DNA of 64,000 nucleotides from Lates calcarifer (lineage: Eukaryota > Chordata > Actinopteri > Centropomidae). A model generated the notes under the pieces. That model was given only the letters and a program-made list of their open reading frames with translations, searched no databases and was not told the origin of the DNA. The stretch covers positions 21,073,536 to 21,137,535 of the forward strand of contig NC_066848.1 of the NCBI RefSeq assembly GCF_001640805.2, written 5' to 3'. This document shows positions 25,085 to 37,266 of this stretch, in pieces. Each line of letters starts with the position of its first letter. Positions within the stretch are counted from its first letter, which is position 1. A program made the translations under genes and the position numbers.

Positions 25085-25400
25085 CTGATATGGAACCTGT
25101 GTTATGCTATGTTCTTCTTTCGCTATTCTCTACCCCCCCTCCTTCTTAACCCAACCAGTCGAGGCAGATGGCCGCCCACCCTGAGTCCGGTTCTGCTCGA
25201 GGTTTCTGCCTCTTAAAAGGAAGTTTTTCCTTGCCACTGTCTCCTAGTGCTGCTCATGGTGGGATTTGTTGGGTCTCTCTCTGTAAATACCTATTTTAAA
25301 GAGTACGGTCTAGACCTGCTCTATATGAAAAGTGCCTTGAGATGACTGTTGTTGTGATATGGCGCTATATAAATAAAATTGAATTGAATTGAATTGAATT
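25085..25400 (+). mobile_element. Solo LINE 3' UTR/tail (L2/Rex1-like)
   Basis: Contains GGAAGTTTTTCCTTGCCACTG, CTGCTCATGG, AAAGTGCCTTGAGATGAC, a GGCGCTATATAAATAAAATTG motif and a terminal run of TTGAA repeats. This is the same 3' end as the LINE at 3072-4925 but with an extra internal block that the other copy lacks. No coding sequence is attached; the left edge abuts the gypsy RNase H remnant. Confidence 0.85.
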
Positions 25401-26177
25401 GTTCTGACCATCAACAGCTAACTTCTCGGTAAATGCACTCCAGAGGTCCCGTCCTCTCAGTTCCTCTGAAATTCACACACCTCCGATCAACCAAACACTC
25501 TCAATCCCAAGTACCTCCTAATTTGCACAACGAGAACCGCCTCCGTTCGCCCTCAGCACCTGCATTGAAGCTAACCGACAGCTACCGAGCTAACCGGAGG
25601 GTCTTCATTAAACAGAGCTCAAGCCTCCTAATGAGAGAAATCTCTTTCGTTAGTGTTAATGAAGAAAATAATGTCATTATCATCACTGTAATGTTTCGAT
25701 GGCACATAGTGGTGTGTTGCTCAACACTGTAAACTAAAATATTTGAAGTGAAAATAATAAGGCTATAAAAATATGATGACACAATGCATTTTTCCAACGC
25801 AAATTCCTAACGCCAATGCTAGCAAACAAAGCTAATTAAGCTAGGTAGCTAAGTTAACCAAGCCTAAAAGGGAGCTTAGAAGTAAAGTTGACTCAACCGC
25901 TGTTTTTAATTTTATTTATTTATTTATTTATTGTAATTATTTTCCTAATACCTAGTTTGATAAGTGTTTGTAGATATGATTTGTATGCTCTGGTCTGTAA
26001 ATTAAAAATGTGAGCAGATGTGAGAGGAGTAGTTGGTTGATGTGCACACAATGTATGATTTTATTATCATTATTTTATCATTATTATTTTTACTTTTTGG
26101 TTATATACTGTAAGTTTGTGAATTTGTGTCAAGAAAAAAACAATAAATACAAATTGTGAGTAGCCTATAATATAGTC

Positions 26178-26179
<2 letters not shown>

Positions 26180-26245
<66 letters not shown>
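26180..26245. repeat. (AT)n microsatellite
   Basis: About 33 uninterrupted AT dinucleotides. Confidence 0.95.
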
Positions 26246-26248
<3 letters not shown>

Positions 26249-26637
26249 GAAATTTAAAAAAGTAATAGCACACATGTCCTGAAGCTACAGATTTTGATAG
26301 TTGAATGGTTTCCGTAGCACAAAGTATGCAGGAGTAGAACTGAAACATACAGAAGAAGAAAAACAGAAGAACAATAGTGTGAATGACTCAGCATTCACGC
26401 TGTTGTAAGAAAAACCAGAATCCTCTTGTTGGTGGAGTCAGACCTGCAGGTTGTGCTCTTTCTCTCATTTCAACAGCAGGTTGAAGATGTCTGCAACCTT
26501 GTTTGTGTAGTTTGTTTGTCCTAGGACACTTTAAATACAAGTTCATTTTAATTTTGAAAAAATGAAAGAACCCCATTTAAAATATTAGTGCATATAATTG
26601 TATTCATTGTTTATTTTAAGTTCAATATTTATTTGCA

Positions 26638-26850
26638 GCAGCATGGTGATGCACTGATTAGTCTCTCCTCACAGCAAGAAGTTTCTGGGTTCAACAATCT
26701 GTGTGGAGTTGGCTTGTATGAGTGCGGGTACACAGTCCAAAGACATGCATGTAACTGGTGAATCTAAGTTGCCCATAGGTATGAATGTGAATGTTCTCTC
26801 CAAGTGTATGGGAGAAGCTACGATAGTCTTCAACAGTGCAAGCCGCTGTA
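26638..26850 (+). mobile_element. V-SINE-like repeat (DANA/HE1-type core)
   Basis: CACAGCAAGAAG, TGTGTGGAGTT, ACAGTCCAAAGACATGCATG and GGTGAATCTAAGTTGCCC occur in the order of the conserved fish V-SINE body. The tRNA head is decayed. Related copies lie at 34088-34300 and 58738-59010. Confidence 0.72.
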
Positions 26851-28930
26851 ATTTAAAATAAATGGCGATGAAACTGTTATCTCATGGACTCTTTAACCAA
26901 TCAGATTTCGAGTTGGTGAGACCATCTCGCAGGCCTACCATGATGTCAGCATTTTCACGTCATTTGATTGGACGGTCAGAGAGCATACTGGTCAGAGCTA
27001 GCAAACTGCATCTGTAGCTGCTAGCGCAAGCTAAAGCATGTTAGTATAGATTTAATACCCACAATGGCTGAAGAAGGAGGAAGAGTTCAATGACTCTGAT
27101 GTAGAGGTTATCTGTGCGTCTCAGTTCCAACAGTAAGTCCTTGTCTATCGCCATGGAGACTAATGCTCAAAGTCGAGTCTGCCCAGTCATATTTCTGTTT
27201 TAAAGTTTAAATTCGCTTTAGGACTGAGAATGTCCGCTTGACAGAAGCAGGTTTTTTGATCTGTCTACAAATAATCAGCAGTTTCTGTGAATAAAATACA
27301 TTACACACCTATATTTTATTGTTTTCATCTTTGTCATTTTCTGAGTTAATATTGCTGCTTCTGAGGGAGAGGATGTGTGTGGAGCAGCTGTGGCTGCAGT
27401 GTTTGGAGACCTATTGTGTTAAATGGGTTTTTATATCATTGCTTCAGTAATGGCATTTATTCTGGCTACATGACATGTCTGTCTGCGATGCAAAGATCTG
27501 TTATACTGTGTTTCTGTATATTGTGGACGGTTTCTATAGCCATGACATCATAATGACAGTATTAAGAGGTGGGTTAATTCAGGTAGGACACCAGTGAAGG
27601 CCTAGGTGTGAAATGCACAGCCTGCCACTGATACACACATAGATTAAAATAACCAAACACAGAAATTGTTAAAATTAGATCCAATTTGACAGTGTTATGA
27701 TGCTGCTTACATATACCATATTGAACTGGGCTTTTTTTTAGCTCACTCAAATCACAAGTGTTATTTTTAAGCCACATCTACAGCACCCTCTAGTGTTAGA
27801 TATAAGGCATCGCACACAGTGAGCCTAGGTGCACTGGAATCTATCTATTATTTGTGAGTACATTTCTCCATAGTAGTGATCATTTGTGCCTTGAAATGTT
27901 TTTTTTTTACAGATTTTTTCCAACAAATATACATGTCCTTCATTTTTACACAGCATATAGAAATCAACACGTGGTTAAAAAAAACAAACAAAAGAACAAC
28001 AAACTATTCTCTCCTGTTGCCAACAATTTCCTCCTACTTAGAAAATAAACGACAAAACATTAAAACTAAATAAATGATTTGTGTTGGGACTCTCCTCTAC
28101 ATTCATGAGGAGACTCAGAACATAACCATATCTTAAACAATGACTGAATGGTTTCTAGATTTTTTCATCCAATCCCACACACATTTTTAACTCTAGAGAT
28201 TAATGTTGGGTTTGTCCCTCGTCTTCCAGTTCACAGCAATAAGTAGATTTGTCTATAAAATACCTGTATCTATACATTTATACTCTGCTCCCAAAATAAG
28301 ACCAAGTGAGTATAAATGAAATAAAATATCTCAGGTTTTAAAGGCATAAATACAAATAAGATTTCTGAAAAAATCTGAATAACTTACTTCTCAAACTGTA
28401 TTTTAGGACATCCCTGCATAGAATGAATAAGAGACTGATTAATGCTTTTGCACAAACAGGTCTAACCAGTATGTAAGGAGAAGACAGCCATCACATTTTT
28501 GTGTGACAAGAAATATTAAGTAGCTTGTACTTTAGTCAACAAGTCTGTTTAAACACAGAAATGAGAAAGAAACGACCACATGACACTGACTGCACATGCA
28601 ACAAAAATAAAACTGTCAATAGTTTATTATTTGAGGCAAGGACACATTTACAGCAGATATGTTTGGAGCAAAAATCAGTATCAGACAACGAATAGTAAGT
28701 ACATCATAGTAAGTAAAAAGTGGCTGTTGTAAATACCACAACATTCCTCAAACCGGTTTCAATCATGCAACAGAGGAATCTACATGTCTGTCTGCTGGCT
28801 AACTACATAATGTCTACTCATTTAAGTAGGACTGCAGCGAGGTAGAAAACAGAATTTGTTAGTGCTTAAGTGTGAAAAGTGGCTGTGATTCTGTGACATT
28901 TTACCTGGCTTTCTACCAAAAACATGGAAC

Positions 28931-28936
28931 TTTATT
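28931..28936 (-). terminator. Poly(A) signal of the heme-binding protein gene
   Basis: AATAAA on the minus strand about 80 bp past the stop codon at 29016-29018. Position fits a short 3' UTR. Confidence 0.6.
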
Positions 28937-29015
28937 TCGAATATAAGTACAGAGAAAGCATGGTGATTACATGATGTATAGTTTACTGGTTTTCAGTTGA
29001 TGTTACCTGTTGACT

Positions 29016-30783
29016 TCAGGCAGCATAAATCCAGATTTCACTGTGATGAGTAAGAGAAAAGTAGGTGTCATAGCCAGCTCCAGTGTAACTGTGGGGATCA
29101 AAAGATTTCCCAGCTTTAACCAAGGCCTCGCGAAGTTCCTGTGCGTTATCTTGACCATTCTTGACGCTTGGACGATCAGTAAACACCCTTTTTATATGAT
29201 GGGGAAAAAATGACAGAGCAATATTATAATCACAGTTTGTTTTCAGAATATATCAAATACTTTATTCATTGTGAGATTTAGGCTGATGTGTGTTCATTCC
29301 CTCTGTTCCTCTTTGTCTCTGGTACTTTGTATGCATCTTATGTTAATCTCACTGGGATATGACAAATGACATTTAAAGAGTGAATGCTCTCTTACAGTTA
29401 ATTCTGACTCCACTGAAGGTTACATCTGGTTAGTTATGTAACAATGTCTCACTTTCGTAGTTTCTTTCTTTCAGCTGGAAACTCTTATTGAATCATGTGA
29501 AATCCTTGACACTGGCACCTGATGCTGAGGAGGGCTGACTCCCCCACCCCCACCCCGACCACCAGCTCATTGTTTTCTAATGTAAGTGTTCTTTTTCTAT
29601 TTATTTGTTTTGTTTTTTTTCCTTTTTTTTTTCTTTTTTTCTTTTTGCTTGTATTTGTCTTTCCTGATGTTGAGGTCTTCTTTCAGGGGGTTATATTGTA
29701 TGGGTGGGTGAATGGTGGATCCTGTAAATGTTACAAATCATAAATTCTAATTTTTAAAAATTAAAACAAACACAAAAACAAACAAAAAAGACAACAGTAA
29801 GTGTAAAGATAAATGTAGCCACTGCTCACCTGACGTAGACAGTGGCTGCAGGTCTGTTTACCAGTGTGACAGTGTCAGTGTTTTCAGGCGTCGTTGTCCC
29901 AGGAGGAACAAACCATGACATCAACAATTTATCACCATCTTCACCTTTTGTGACAGTGATCAGTGCAGGCCAGGCTTCATAGGGGCTGTCATAACCTGGA
30001 AACAAACATGGCACAAAACAGTAAGAGGCTGTAGAAAACTACACAGCAAGGCACAAAGGCAAACAAGTTTCTATCCTTCATTCAAATCATTCAAAGATTT
30101 TTAAAGTCAGATCTTGAATAAATTTTAATATTTCTTGAAGGTAAGATTTTTTGGGGTCAGACCTTGTACTATTTTAAAGATTTCCTGAATGCAAGTAGTA
30201 AGTCAAATTTATGTCAGCTACAAATTAAAAAATCATGCATCATATTCTGTACAACAGTAACACCACCTGAGAAATACTAGAAATAATAATTGAAATATTG
30301 ATGTTGCTCACACCTAGTTTAGTGGGGTGTAAATAGTTGTACCACCATAAAACTTTAAAACTTTATTTCTGTGGATTTTTATTCTGCTCTTCACCCTTTC
30401 ACTCTGTGTTAATAACATACCTCACCTTAGCTTGATCTTAGCTTGATTTGCTTCATTTGAGATTCAGGGATAAGCACAGTAATATCCCAGTTTTACCCGT
30501 TTAAAAATAGCACATGAACTGCACTGCTATGTGTTCAAATGAGCTATTATCATCACAAAACCACTACATGAGTGAAACCATTGGTTTCTGACCTTTACAT
30601 ACCTTTACTCTGGCAGTAATCCTTCAGCCTGGAGTGCGCAGCCAGAAGATCACTGTCCCCAGTGCTTTCTACCTTGGTGGTGATCCAGTCAGTGGAAACA
30701 TACTGACGCTCCTCAAAATCCTGTACACAACAGACGCATAACTATCTTCCTACATATACATATATACAAGGAGCTCACCAATG

Positions 30784-30832
<49 letters not shown>

Positions 30833-30977
30833 CTGCTCTGAAACCTACTGAGTTTGTATTAAACACGTTGTATTCAGGACATTCTTTCTGATGGCAAAAG
30901 TCTGGAGCCTCCCAACCTTGTACGCTGCAGAACAACACCAGGATGAGAGCTATAAGCACAGACAGCGACTGTTCCAT
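29016..30977 (-). CDS. Secreted SOUL/HEBP-family heme-binding protein
   Basis: Four exons: 30977-30849, 30720-30603, 29995-29830, 29187-29016, all GT-AG with matching phases, encoding 194 aa from ATG at 30977 to TGA. The N-terminus is a signal peptide (hydrophobic LSVLIALILVLFCSV, likely cut after VQG). The mature part starts with EAPDFCHQKECPEYNVF, the usual start of fish secreted SOUL proteins with two cysteines. It then has YVSTDWITTKVES, SWFVPPGTTTPEN, RPAATVYVR, and the C-terminal YTGAGYDTYFSLTHHSEIWI that matches the family's YxxAGYxSPxxLxxRxNEVW pattern. SOUL proteins bind heme or related tetrapyrroles; here secretion is predicted. The gene is complete. A TATATA at 31161-31166 (minus) lies about 185 bp before the ATG as a possible TATA box. 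Intron 1 begins close to a (TG)n tract at 30782-30830. HEBP2-like is my best family label; I did not assign a symbol. Confidence 0.93.
30782..30830. repeat. (TG)n microsatellite in the first intron of the heme-binding gene
   Basis: About 24 TG units starting roughly 20 bp inside the intron from the exon 1 donor at 30848. Confidence 0.95.
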
Positions 30978-31337
30978 TCTCCTGGACTCTCCAATGTAAC
31001 TCCACAGGTACAGCTGCAGACACACTACTGCTACTTCAAACTGAAGCATAATGTCAAGTTACCAGTTTATCAGGTCACACAGACACTCCCACATTGTTCT
31101 TCTCCCTGGAAGGCAGAAAGGGGACTTCACTTTGTCACAGTCACTGCTACACATATTCCATATATAGTTCCGTCTCCAAAAGCAATGCAGACTTTTAACT
31201 TTTAGTAAAAAATTTTAAATTAAATAAACAAAAAACAAAATAGTTTTTATTTCATATGTGTCTTTTTCTAAATGATTTCTTGCATCGCATCATTCTCTAA
31301 CTTTATAAAGGAGTCTACAGGTTTCACATCTTGGCCA

Positions 31338-31375
31338 TATCAAGTTGGCCTTGATACAACAAGGCCAACTTGATA
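31338..31375. repeat. Perfect 16-bp inverted repeat with 6-nt loop
   Basis: TATCAAGTTGGCCTTG at 31338-31353 and its exact reverse complement at 31360-31375. It lies about 360 bp upstream of the heme-binding protein start codon. Confidence 0.85.
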
Positions 31376-31790
31376 GGGTAAGACTGGGCCAATGTACACA
31401 GTTCACTTCCTACCATACACTATGTGTACTCATGCTGTTATGATATGATGTGTGTTATCTGTCTTTTGTATGTTCTATCAGTTCGCACTCTGTGTCTCTG
31501 GATGAGATTTAAGACACTTTCAGATTTAAGGCGACTCAAGTCAGCCTTTCTGGCACCAACAATCACAGCATGATTAAAGTCACTGAGATCACATTTTGTC
31601 CCCGTTTGATGTGAACAAAGCTACCAACCTGTAACTGCATGATCTTATGCACTACACTGCTGCCTGTGTTCACGTGTTCCTAATAATGTGCTCAGTGAGT
31701 ATACATATATTCATGTGTGTATGCAGTATATGCATCTCTGTTGTGGCCAAACTACAGATCTGATTGCAGTCCCTCTTCGTTTTCCCAGCT

Positions 31791-31862
31791 ATACACCTAT
31801 CAGCCACAACATTAAAACCACTGACAGGTGAAGTGACGATTAATAACTTGTGATACAAGTTA
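31791..31862 (+). repeat. End fragment of a TA-flanked TIR element
   Basis: CACCTATCAGCCACAACATTAAAACCACTGACAGGTGAAGTG is the same terminus as at 33549 and 44156. Only the terminal ~70 bp are present. Confidence 0.7.
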
Positions 31863-33548
31863 TTCAGGATGGCTGATGTTAGGTTCAATGAAGCCAGATA
31901 AACCTGAGCAAGACAGACTAAGTTGACTTGTCTTCATGGCAGAGGCCCCAGGTACCATCAGCCCCAGATGGCATCAGATCTGTTTGATTCACTTTCATTA
32001 GCAAAGACTGTGGTCATATGTGAGGGGCTGTCCTCACAAAGTGACCTTGAGCAAAGAGCAATTAAATACACCATTTTTACCAGCTGTCACAATGGGGCTG
32101 CTAATGTCACCGCTGGTGTGATTCCATCACAAGATGGTCTCTTGTTTAACTACTCTATCCAGCCATTGAGGATTTTTCCTGTGACTAATTTATAAATTAC
32201 TCAGTATCATTTAAACCTCACCTCTGTTCCCATCAGTTTGTTCAGTTCAAACTGACTGCTGTGCCAACAGCCTCACAGAGCAGCTAACAGGATGTACACT
32301 TGTTATCAAAGACTTAGATTTTCATTTCTATTTACTCAAACTTATTTTTGTCTTTGTTTTGGTTCCAGTTCACTGACACATCCTTGGATGCCTGGGATGT
32401 GACGCTGGCTGACAGTGACAGCTGATCTGTCTACATTCCTGCTGAGTGAGTAAGTCAGTGGAAGGAAAAGTAATTAGCTTGTGAACTTCAGCATGAAAAC
32501 AAAGGGTGGCTAGTGAGTAATTAAATCCAAATGCTACAGACATAGTTTTATATTGTCATTGTACCTTATTTTGAACTAACATAACCAGCTCTGCTAATAC
32601 AACCATCTTCATTTGTCTGATGACGTTACTGCTCACACATTGTAAACACAGGAATCCTTCCAGTCTGTACCATCCATCCAATATGGTGTAAGTGTAGTGA
32701 TTGTTGCAACCTTATTCAGTCATTTTAACAGGTGGTATGCTCCTGACACAAGACAAAAGATAAAAAGAAATTAAATGAGAGATCCAACATAACTTTTCCT
32801 TTTGGACAATAGTCTTACATGACACATGGTAAGAACCATGAGCTCACCACCAGCTACTGACGCAAACCGATCTTTCCTGCTCTGATTAACACCTGATGAT
32901 CAGCTGCAGTCTTTACAGAAAGGCAATACTTCCCCTAGTGGTCAAATTAGACATTTAAATGGCTCTTAGACCCAGCATGAAGCACATATATGATATACAG
33001 TATTCTGGCAGGTTATAGAGATCTATCAGTGATCAGGAGCAGGTCTTACTGAAATTAGAGCACAGCAGATATGGAAAGTGGCAGGAACCTGGATGCTACT
33101 CTCATTAAAACAAACAATATGAAAATCATGGATGGAGCACACAAACTGATACTGATGATGTCCATACTATCTGTCTCTTAAATCTGGGAGCCCAAAGGGC
33201 CTCAGTCACTGTGTGTGTGTGTGTGTTTTATCTTAACTGGATCATGAAATCATACAATGAAGGTGAAGAACAACATTAACATTAGTTGACTTACAGGTAA
33301 AACATTGGCTACATGCAGTATCATACACAAAGATGTTCAGCATTAGAAAATATATATACTTAATTATGTATCTGCATTTTAATCCTATACATTTTTTAAA
33401 AATCCTATTCTAAAATTATCTCACAACACTTCATATCACAACCACACTTCGCTAACAAAAATAGTAATTTTACCTTGCAGAACATGGAAACTCTGGCATA
33501 CTGCTGCCTCCATCGGTTTGTTTGTTTGTGTCATTGTGACATTTACAC

Positions 33549-34081
33549 CAGTCAGCCACAACATTAAAACCACCTGATACTGTGTTGGTCCCCCTCACAA
33601 TGCCAAACAGCTCTGACTCATTCAGACGTAGACTCCACACTCACCAAGACGTTAAGAGCCACTCTGACTGGTCTGCAGAAAGCTGCAATGCTCTGTGACA
33701 GCTTCCTATCATAGCCAACAGTAAGGTTTTAATTCTTAACTCTTCTGTTGGACCTGACCAGACATGCCAGCATTCGCTCTCCACATGCATCAATGAACCT
33801 TGGGTGTCTGTGACCCTGCTGCTAGTTTGCCGGTTGTACTTCCTTGGACCACTTTTGGTAGGTATTGTGAGGTACAGACCATCTAGATTATGGAGAAGCT
33901 ATGACCCAGTCATCTAACCATTACAATTTGACCCATGTCAAAGTCATTCAGATTGTTACACTTGCACATTTTTCCTGATTCCAACACATCTACTTCAAGA
34001 AGTGACTGTTCACTTTCTACCTAATAAATCCTGCTGCTTGACAGATGCCATTGTAATGAGATAATCAATATCATTCACCTC
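33549..34081 (+). mobile_element. Internally deleted TIR DNA-transposon copy
   Basis: It starts ACCAGTCAGCCACAACATTAAAACCACC and follows the order of a common fish repeat with this terminus: TGTTGGTCCCCCT, a degraded body with GGACCACTTTTGGTAGGTA, then ATCAATATCATTCACCT. The last ~30 bp of the right terminal repeat are missing where the V-SINE at 34088 begins. No open frame remains. Confidence 0.7.
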
Positions 34082-34087
34082 AAGCCT

Positions 34088-34300
34088 CTGTACTACAATT
34101 TGCATGTTCTCCCTGTGCCTGTCTGGCGTCCTCCCACAGTCCAAACACATGCAGGTTAACTGGTGACTCTAAATTGCCCGTAGGTGTGAATGTGAGTGTG
34201 AATGGTTGTTTGTGATAGACTGGTGATCTGTCCAGGGTAAACCCCACCTTGGCTCCAGCAGCCCTTAAGGATAAGCAGTATAGATAATGGACGGATGGAT
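34088..34300 (+). mobile_element. V-SINE-like repeat
   Basis: GCATGTTCTCCCTGTG, CAGTCCAAACACATGCAGG, GTGACTCTAAATTGCCC and ACTGGTGATCTGTCCAGGG are in V-SINE order, ending in a GGACGGATGGATTG tail. The tRNA head is missing. Confidence 0.78.
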
Positions 34301-36907
34301 TGAAGGATGTTAAAAGTTTTGCAATACAACAGGTCACATGACACCCAGAGCTTTAAAACCTGTAATAACTACTGGAAGTTCCGAGACAAACTCCAGAAAG
34401 GGAACAAGTGAAAAACGGGGCAGGCTGCATGAGGTCAACGAGGTCAGTTTTCTTTTTCTTTCAGGTACCATTACTCTCAACATTAATCATGACTCATAAC
34501 AGTAGCTTTCTCAGTGAAGTGACGCATCTTCACCTGTACAACTGCCTCTTAGGTGCCCCAGGACGATAGCTATTAGCAAACAGGAAGAATTTACAACCAG
34601 AAAAGGATAGTGTTCTGTTTTCAAACCTGATCCACATAAAGACATTGCACACATTTCACACCAGAATTTTAAACCTTGCCTCATACTGTTTTGATAGCAA
34701 AACGAGTGTGTCAGTATAAGGTCATGGATGCACATGCCTAAGTGCACACAGAAACAAAGTACTATAAATATAACCATCAGAGGATACAAACATGAAGTAA
34801 CTGGTAATCACAAACAAAAAAGCAGTTACAGAAATAAGAGACACAGTGTTGAGCTGCTCACACCTGCTCACAGCCCTGACTGGCAGACTGGCTGTACCTT
34901 TTCAGGCAGCTGGAGGGATTGCTGTGCCAGTGGTATTGGTGCACAGGACTGGGAATCAATCCAGTCATCCACAGAAGCAGACCAAGAACTGGAACAACAG
35001 AGAGGTGGGACACATGAACATCTATGTGCTGCTCAAAAGGCTGACCCAGTTTCACATAATGCAATACAATGAGGTGTGTCTTATTTGTCTAGTGTAGTAA
35101 CACCATTCTGCATTGGTTTGGAGTCACTAGCTCACACGACAGAAACTATTAAAAAGAAATACTGTTTTTTTTTTACATGAAAATATTAATATTTAATAAA
35201 AGAAGCACTAAAACAACACAAAGAGGTGTCTTATTTGTCCAGTGTATCTAAGGAATAAAGTATATCAGTCAAATTAAAATCTGGTCATCTGTCATTTTAA
35301 ATGTGTTCGCAGCTCTGCCCTGGACAGTGTGACTGACTACCTTCTGTAAATAATGTGTGTAACAACTGATCTGGCCATGTGCAGGGTGTTGGCTGTAGGA
35401 AACTAGATTTATCCATAAGGATTGAGCTTTAATTTCTCTATCCACAGCTATAGCTTCATTTGTCTTCAGCAAAAAGAAAGTACAGAACTCTTTTCTGACC
35501 TCTCCACTACTTTTGTACAATTGTACAGTTCTCCTAATGAGCGGTTTGAAATTAGAATGACCGCAGTGTGGTCCTATGCTTCTGCAAGCCAGTCAAGTTG
35601 CAGTTGCTTCAAGCATTCACACTAATTAACAGACACTGAAATTTCACTGCACTTTCTGCTGTAGAAACCATTCTGCTATGAAAATGTTTCACTTTTTAAG
35701 CTTTTTACTGTTTTGCTTTGTTCAGCTGTTTATGCTATTTTGCTATTTACAACAATTTTACAATTGTACTATCACTACAATTGCTTTCACTGCCAGGCTT
35801 TGCACTGTGGACTTCAGTGGCGAGATCGGTAACGCGGATGCCTACCAACCCAAGGTCTCGTGTTCACACCCTGATGCAGACAAATATCAAAAAAAAAAAA
35901 CAATAAAGATAGAGATCCTTGTGAACATTTTACGCTTTTTGCTATTTATACAATTTTGCAATTTTACTACCACTACAATTCATTTTAGCACCACATAGTA
36001 CCCTGTGGTTTTCAGTGGCGCAATCGGGTAAAGCAGTTGCCTATCGATCGTGAGGTTGCCGGTTTGAGTCCAGCAGTAGATGGTTATAGATTTTTAAAAA
36101 ATAGTATTACTAATAATAATATTAATAAAGATTTGAAGAGCAATAGTGAAGCATTCACACACATTTTCCACAGGAAATGCATATTATCTAGTTGATATTG
36201 ACATTGATATTGGGATATATAATTAACATTGATTTGACTTGACTTTGTTAAGCTCAGTTGTTCTTGTTATGCTCTATATCTACTGTATTAGTGTGTAAGT
36301 TCATTGAAAGAAACAAAATGGGGTCAAATTCCTTGTGTGTGTTCACATGATTGGCCAATAAAGGACACACGATTGGCCATGACAGTAGACAGTTTTTCAA
36401 ATATGGATGTTGCTGCAGAGATGCTACAAATTCTAAAACATGGACTCTCCACACATCTTCAACCTGGCAGCACAGGTGATCAATACTATCACCACAGTTT
36501 CAGGGTGGGCACCCAAGATCAGTAACACCAATTCACTGTCTGACCAAATGTGAAATATGGTCACAATCTCTTCACTGTTCCCGAGTTATGGCATTGGATT
36601 AATGAACAGTGTTTTCACAACATTATGATGTCACAGTGACCTTTTGGATATAAAATGTCATCACTTCATCATTTTTTCTGATTGGACATTTGTGTGGAAT
36701 TTTGTAATACTTAGTGTCTGAAGATTACAGTGCTCTTGACCTTTGACCACCAAATTTGAATCACTTCATCCTTAAGTCAAAATGAATGATGATGATGTCA
36801 TTGCCCAATTTGAAGAAATTCCCTTTGGGCATTCCTGAGCTGTCACAAAAGTATAATAAAGACGTTGTGTTGGAAATTCTCATATGATTCATGATAATTG
36901 TGATTTA
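34301..36907. other. Intergenic stretch
   Basis: No supported exon. A direct repeat GAGGTGT(GT)CTTATTTGTC(C/T)AGTGTA at 35071-35096 and 35223-35246 may mark a decayed transposon end. The tandem tRNA-like pair at 35735-36130 is listed separately. Confidence 0.5.
35735..36130 (+). repeat. Tandem pair of tRNA-like SINE units, period ~198 bp
   Basis: Two head-to-tail units share ACAATTTT(A/G)CAATT, ACTA(T/C)CACTACAATT and the tRNA-like CAGTGGCG(A/C)(G/A)ATCGG (35815 and 36013). The second unit has a B-box-like GGTTTGAGTCC. Each ends in an A-rich segment with AATAAAGAT. The units have diverged, so the duplication is not recent. Confidence 0.75.
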
Positions 36908-37216
36908 TTAATAATCCTGACCTTTTGTGTTGTACAATTGTGCCTTATGAAATACCATATGCTCAGTACTTTTCCACATGTCAATAAGTTGACAGGGCAC
37001 CTTGTCCATCAAGGACAGGAGCTGATACAGGGCTGCATAGCTGTGTAATCTCTGACACTTTTCTCTCAGAGCTGCACTGTTGTGTAGTCTCCAGAAGATG
37101 TTTTCCTTTTCGTCTCTGGACGTAACCTTGTTTCTTTTCCATTTAACCTGTAATCTATTGTACTCAGTACTCATTGTGCGTCTCATGCTTGAGGAGTACA
37201 GTGGGTCCGTTTGCAA
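36908..37216 (-). other. Unrecognised 102-codon open frame
   Basis: A minus-strand frame from ATG to tandem stops, with AATAAA overlapping the stop region. The predicted peptide is basic and helical (RLQVKWKRNKV, ALREKCQRLHSYAALYQLL) with no hydrophobic segment and no family I recognise. It lies downstream of vps8 on the same strand, past the candidate vps8 poly(A) signal. It could be a chance frame, a decayed retrocopy or an exon of another gene; I do not assign a function. Confidence 0.25.
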
Positions 37217-37260
37217 ACGTAAGAATTAAACCTACGGAAAGACAACCGTTGACTCTGTGC

Positions 37261-37266
37261 TTTATT
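37261..37266 (-). terminator. Candidate poly(A) signal of vps8
   Basis: This is the first AATAAA on the minus strand after the vps8 stop codon at 37784, giving a 3' UTR of about 0.5 kb. Assigned by position only. Confidence 0.45.

Larger units (their letters stand above)
25401..29010. other. Gene-free stretch
   Basis: No supported exon. It contains (TTTA)n near 25910-25932, (AT)n at 26180-26245, a V-SINE-like repeat at 26638-26850, and AT-rich unassigned DNA. A short ATGGCTGAAGAAGG start at 27064 is followed by a stop after a few codons and was not accepted as a gene. Confidence 0.5.
31200..33547. other. Intergenic stretch
   Basis: No supported exon. Contains the perfect hairpin at 31338-31375, a ~70-bp scrap of a TIR element at 31791-31862, and otherwise unassigned sequence between the heme-binding gene and vps8. 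Confidence 0.55.

Noticed and set aside
35815..36075. tRNA genes
   Set aside because: The tRNA-like stretches have recognisable A/B boxes but cannot fold into a full cloverleaf by eye, and they occur in tandem with SINE-like bodies. The same applies to the tRNA-like heads near 9770-9836, 15720-15800 and 58750.
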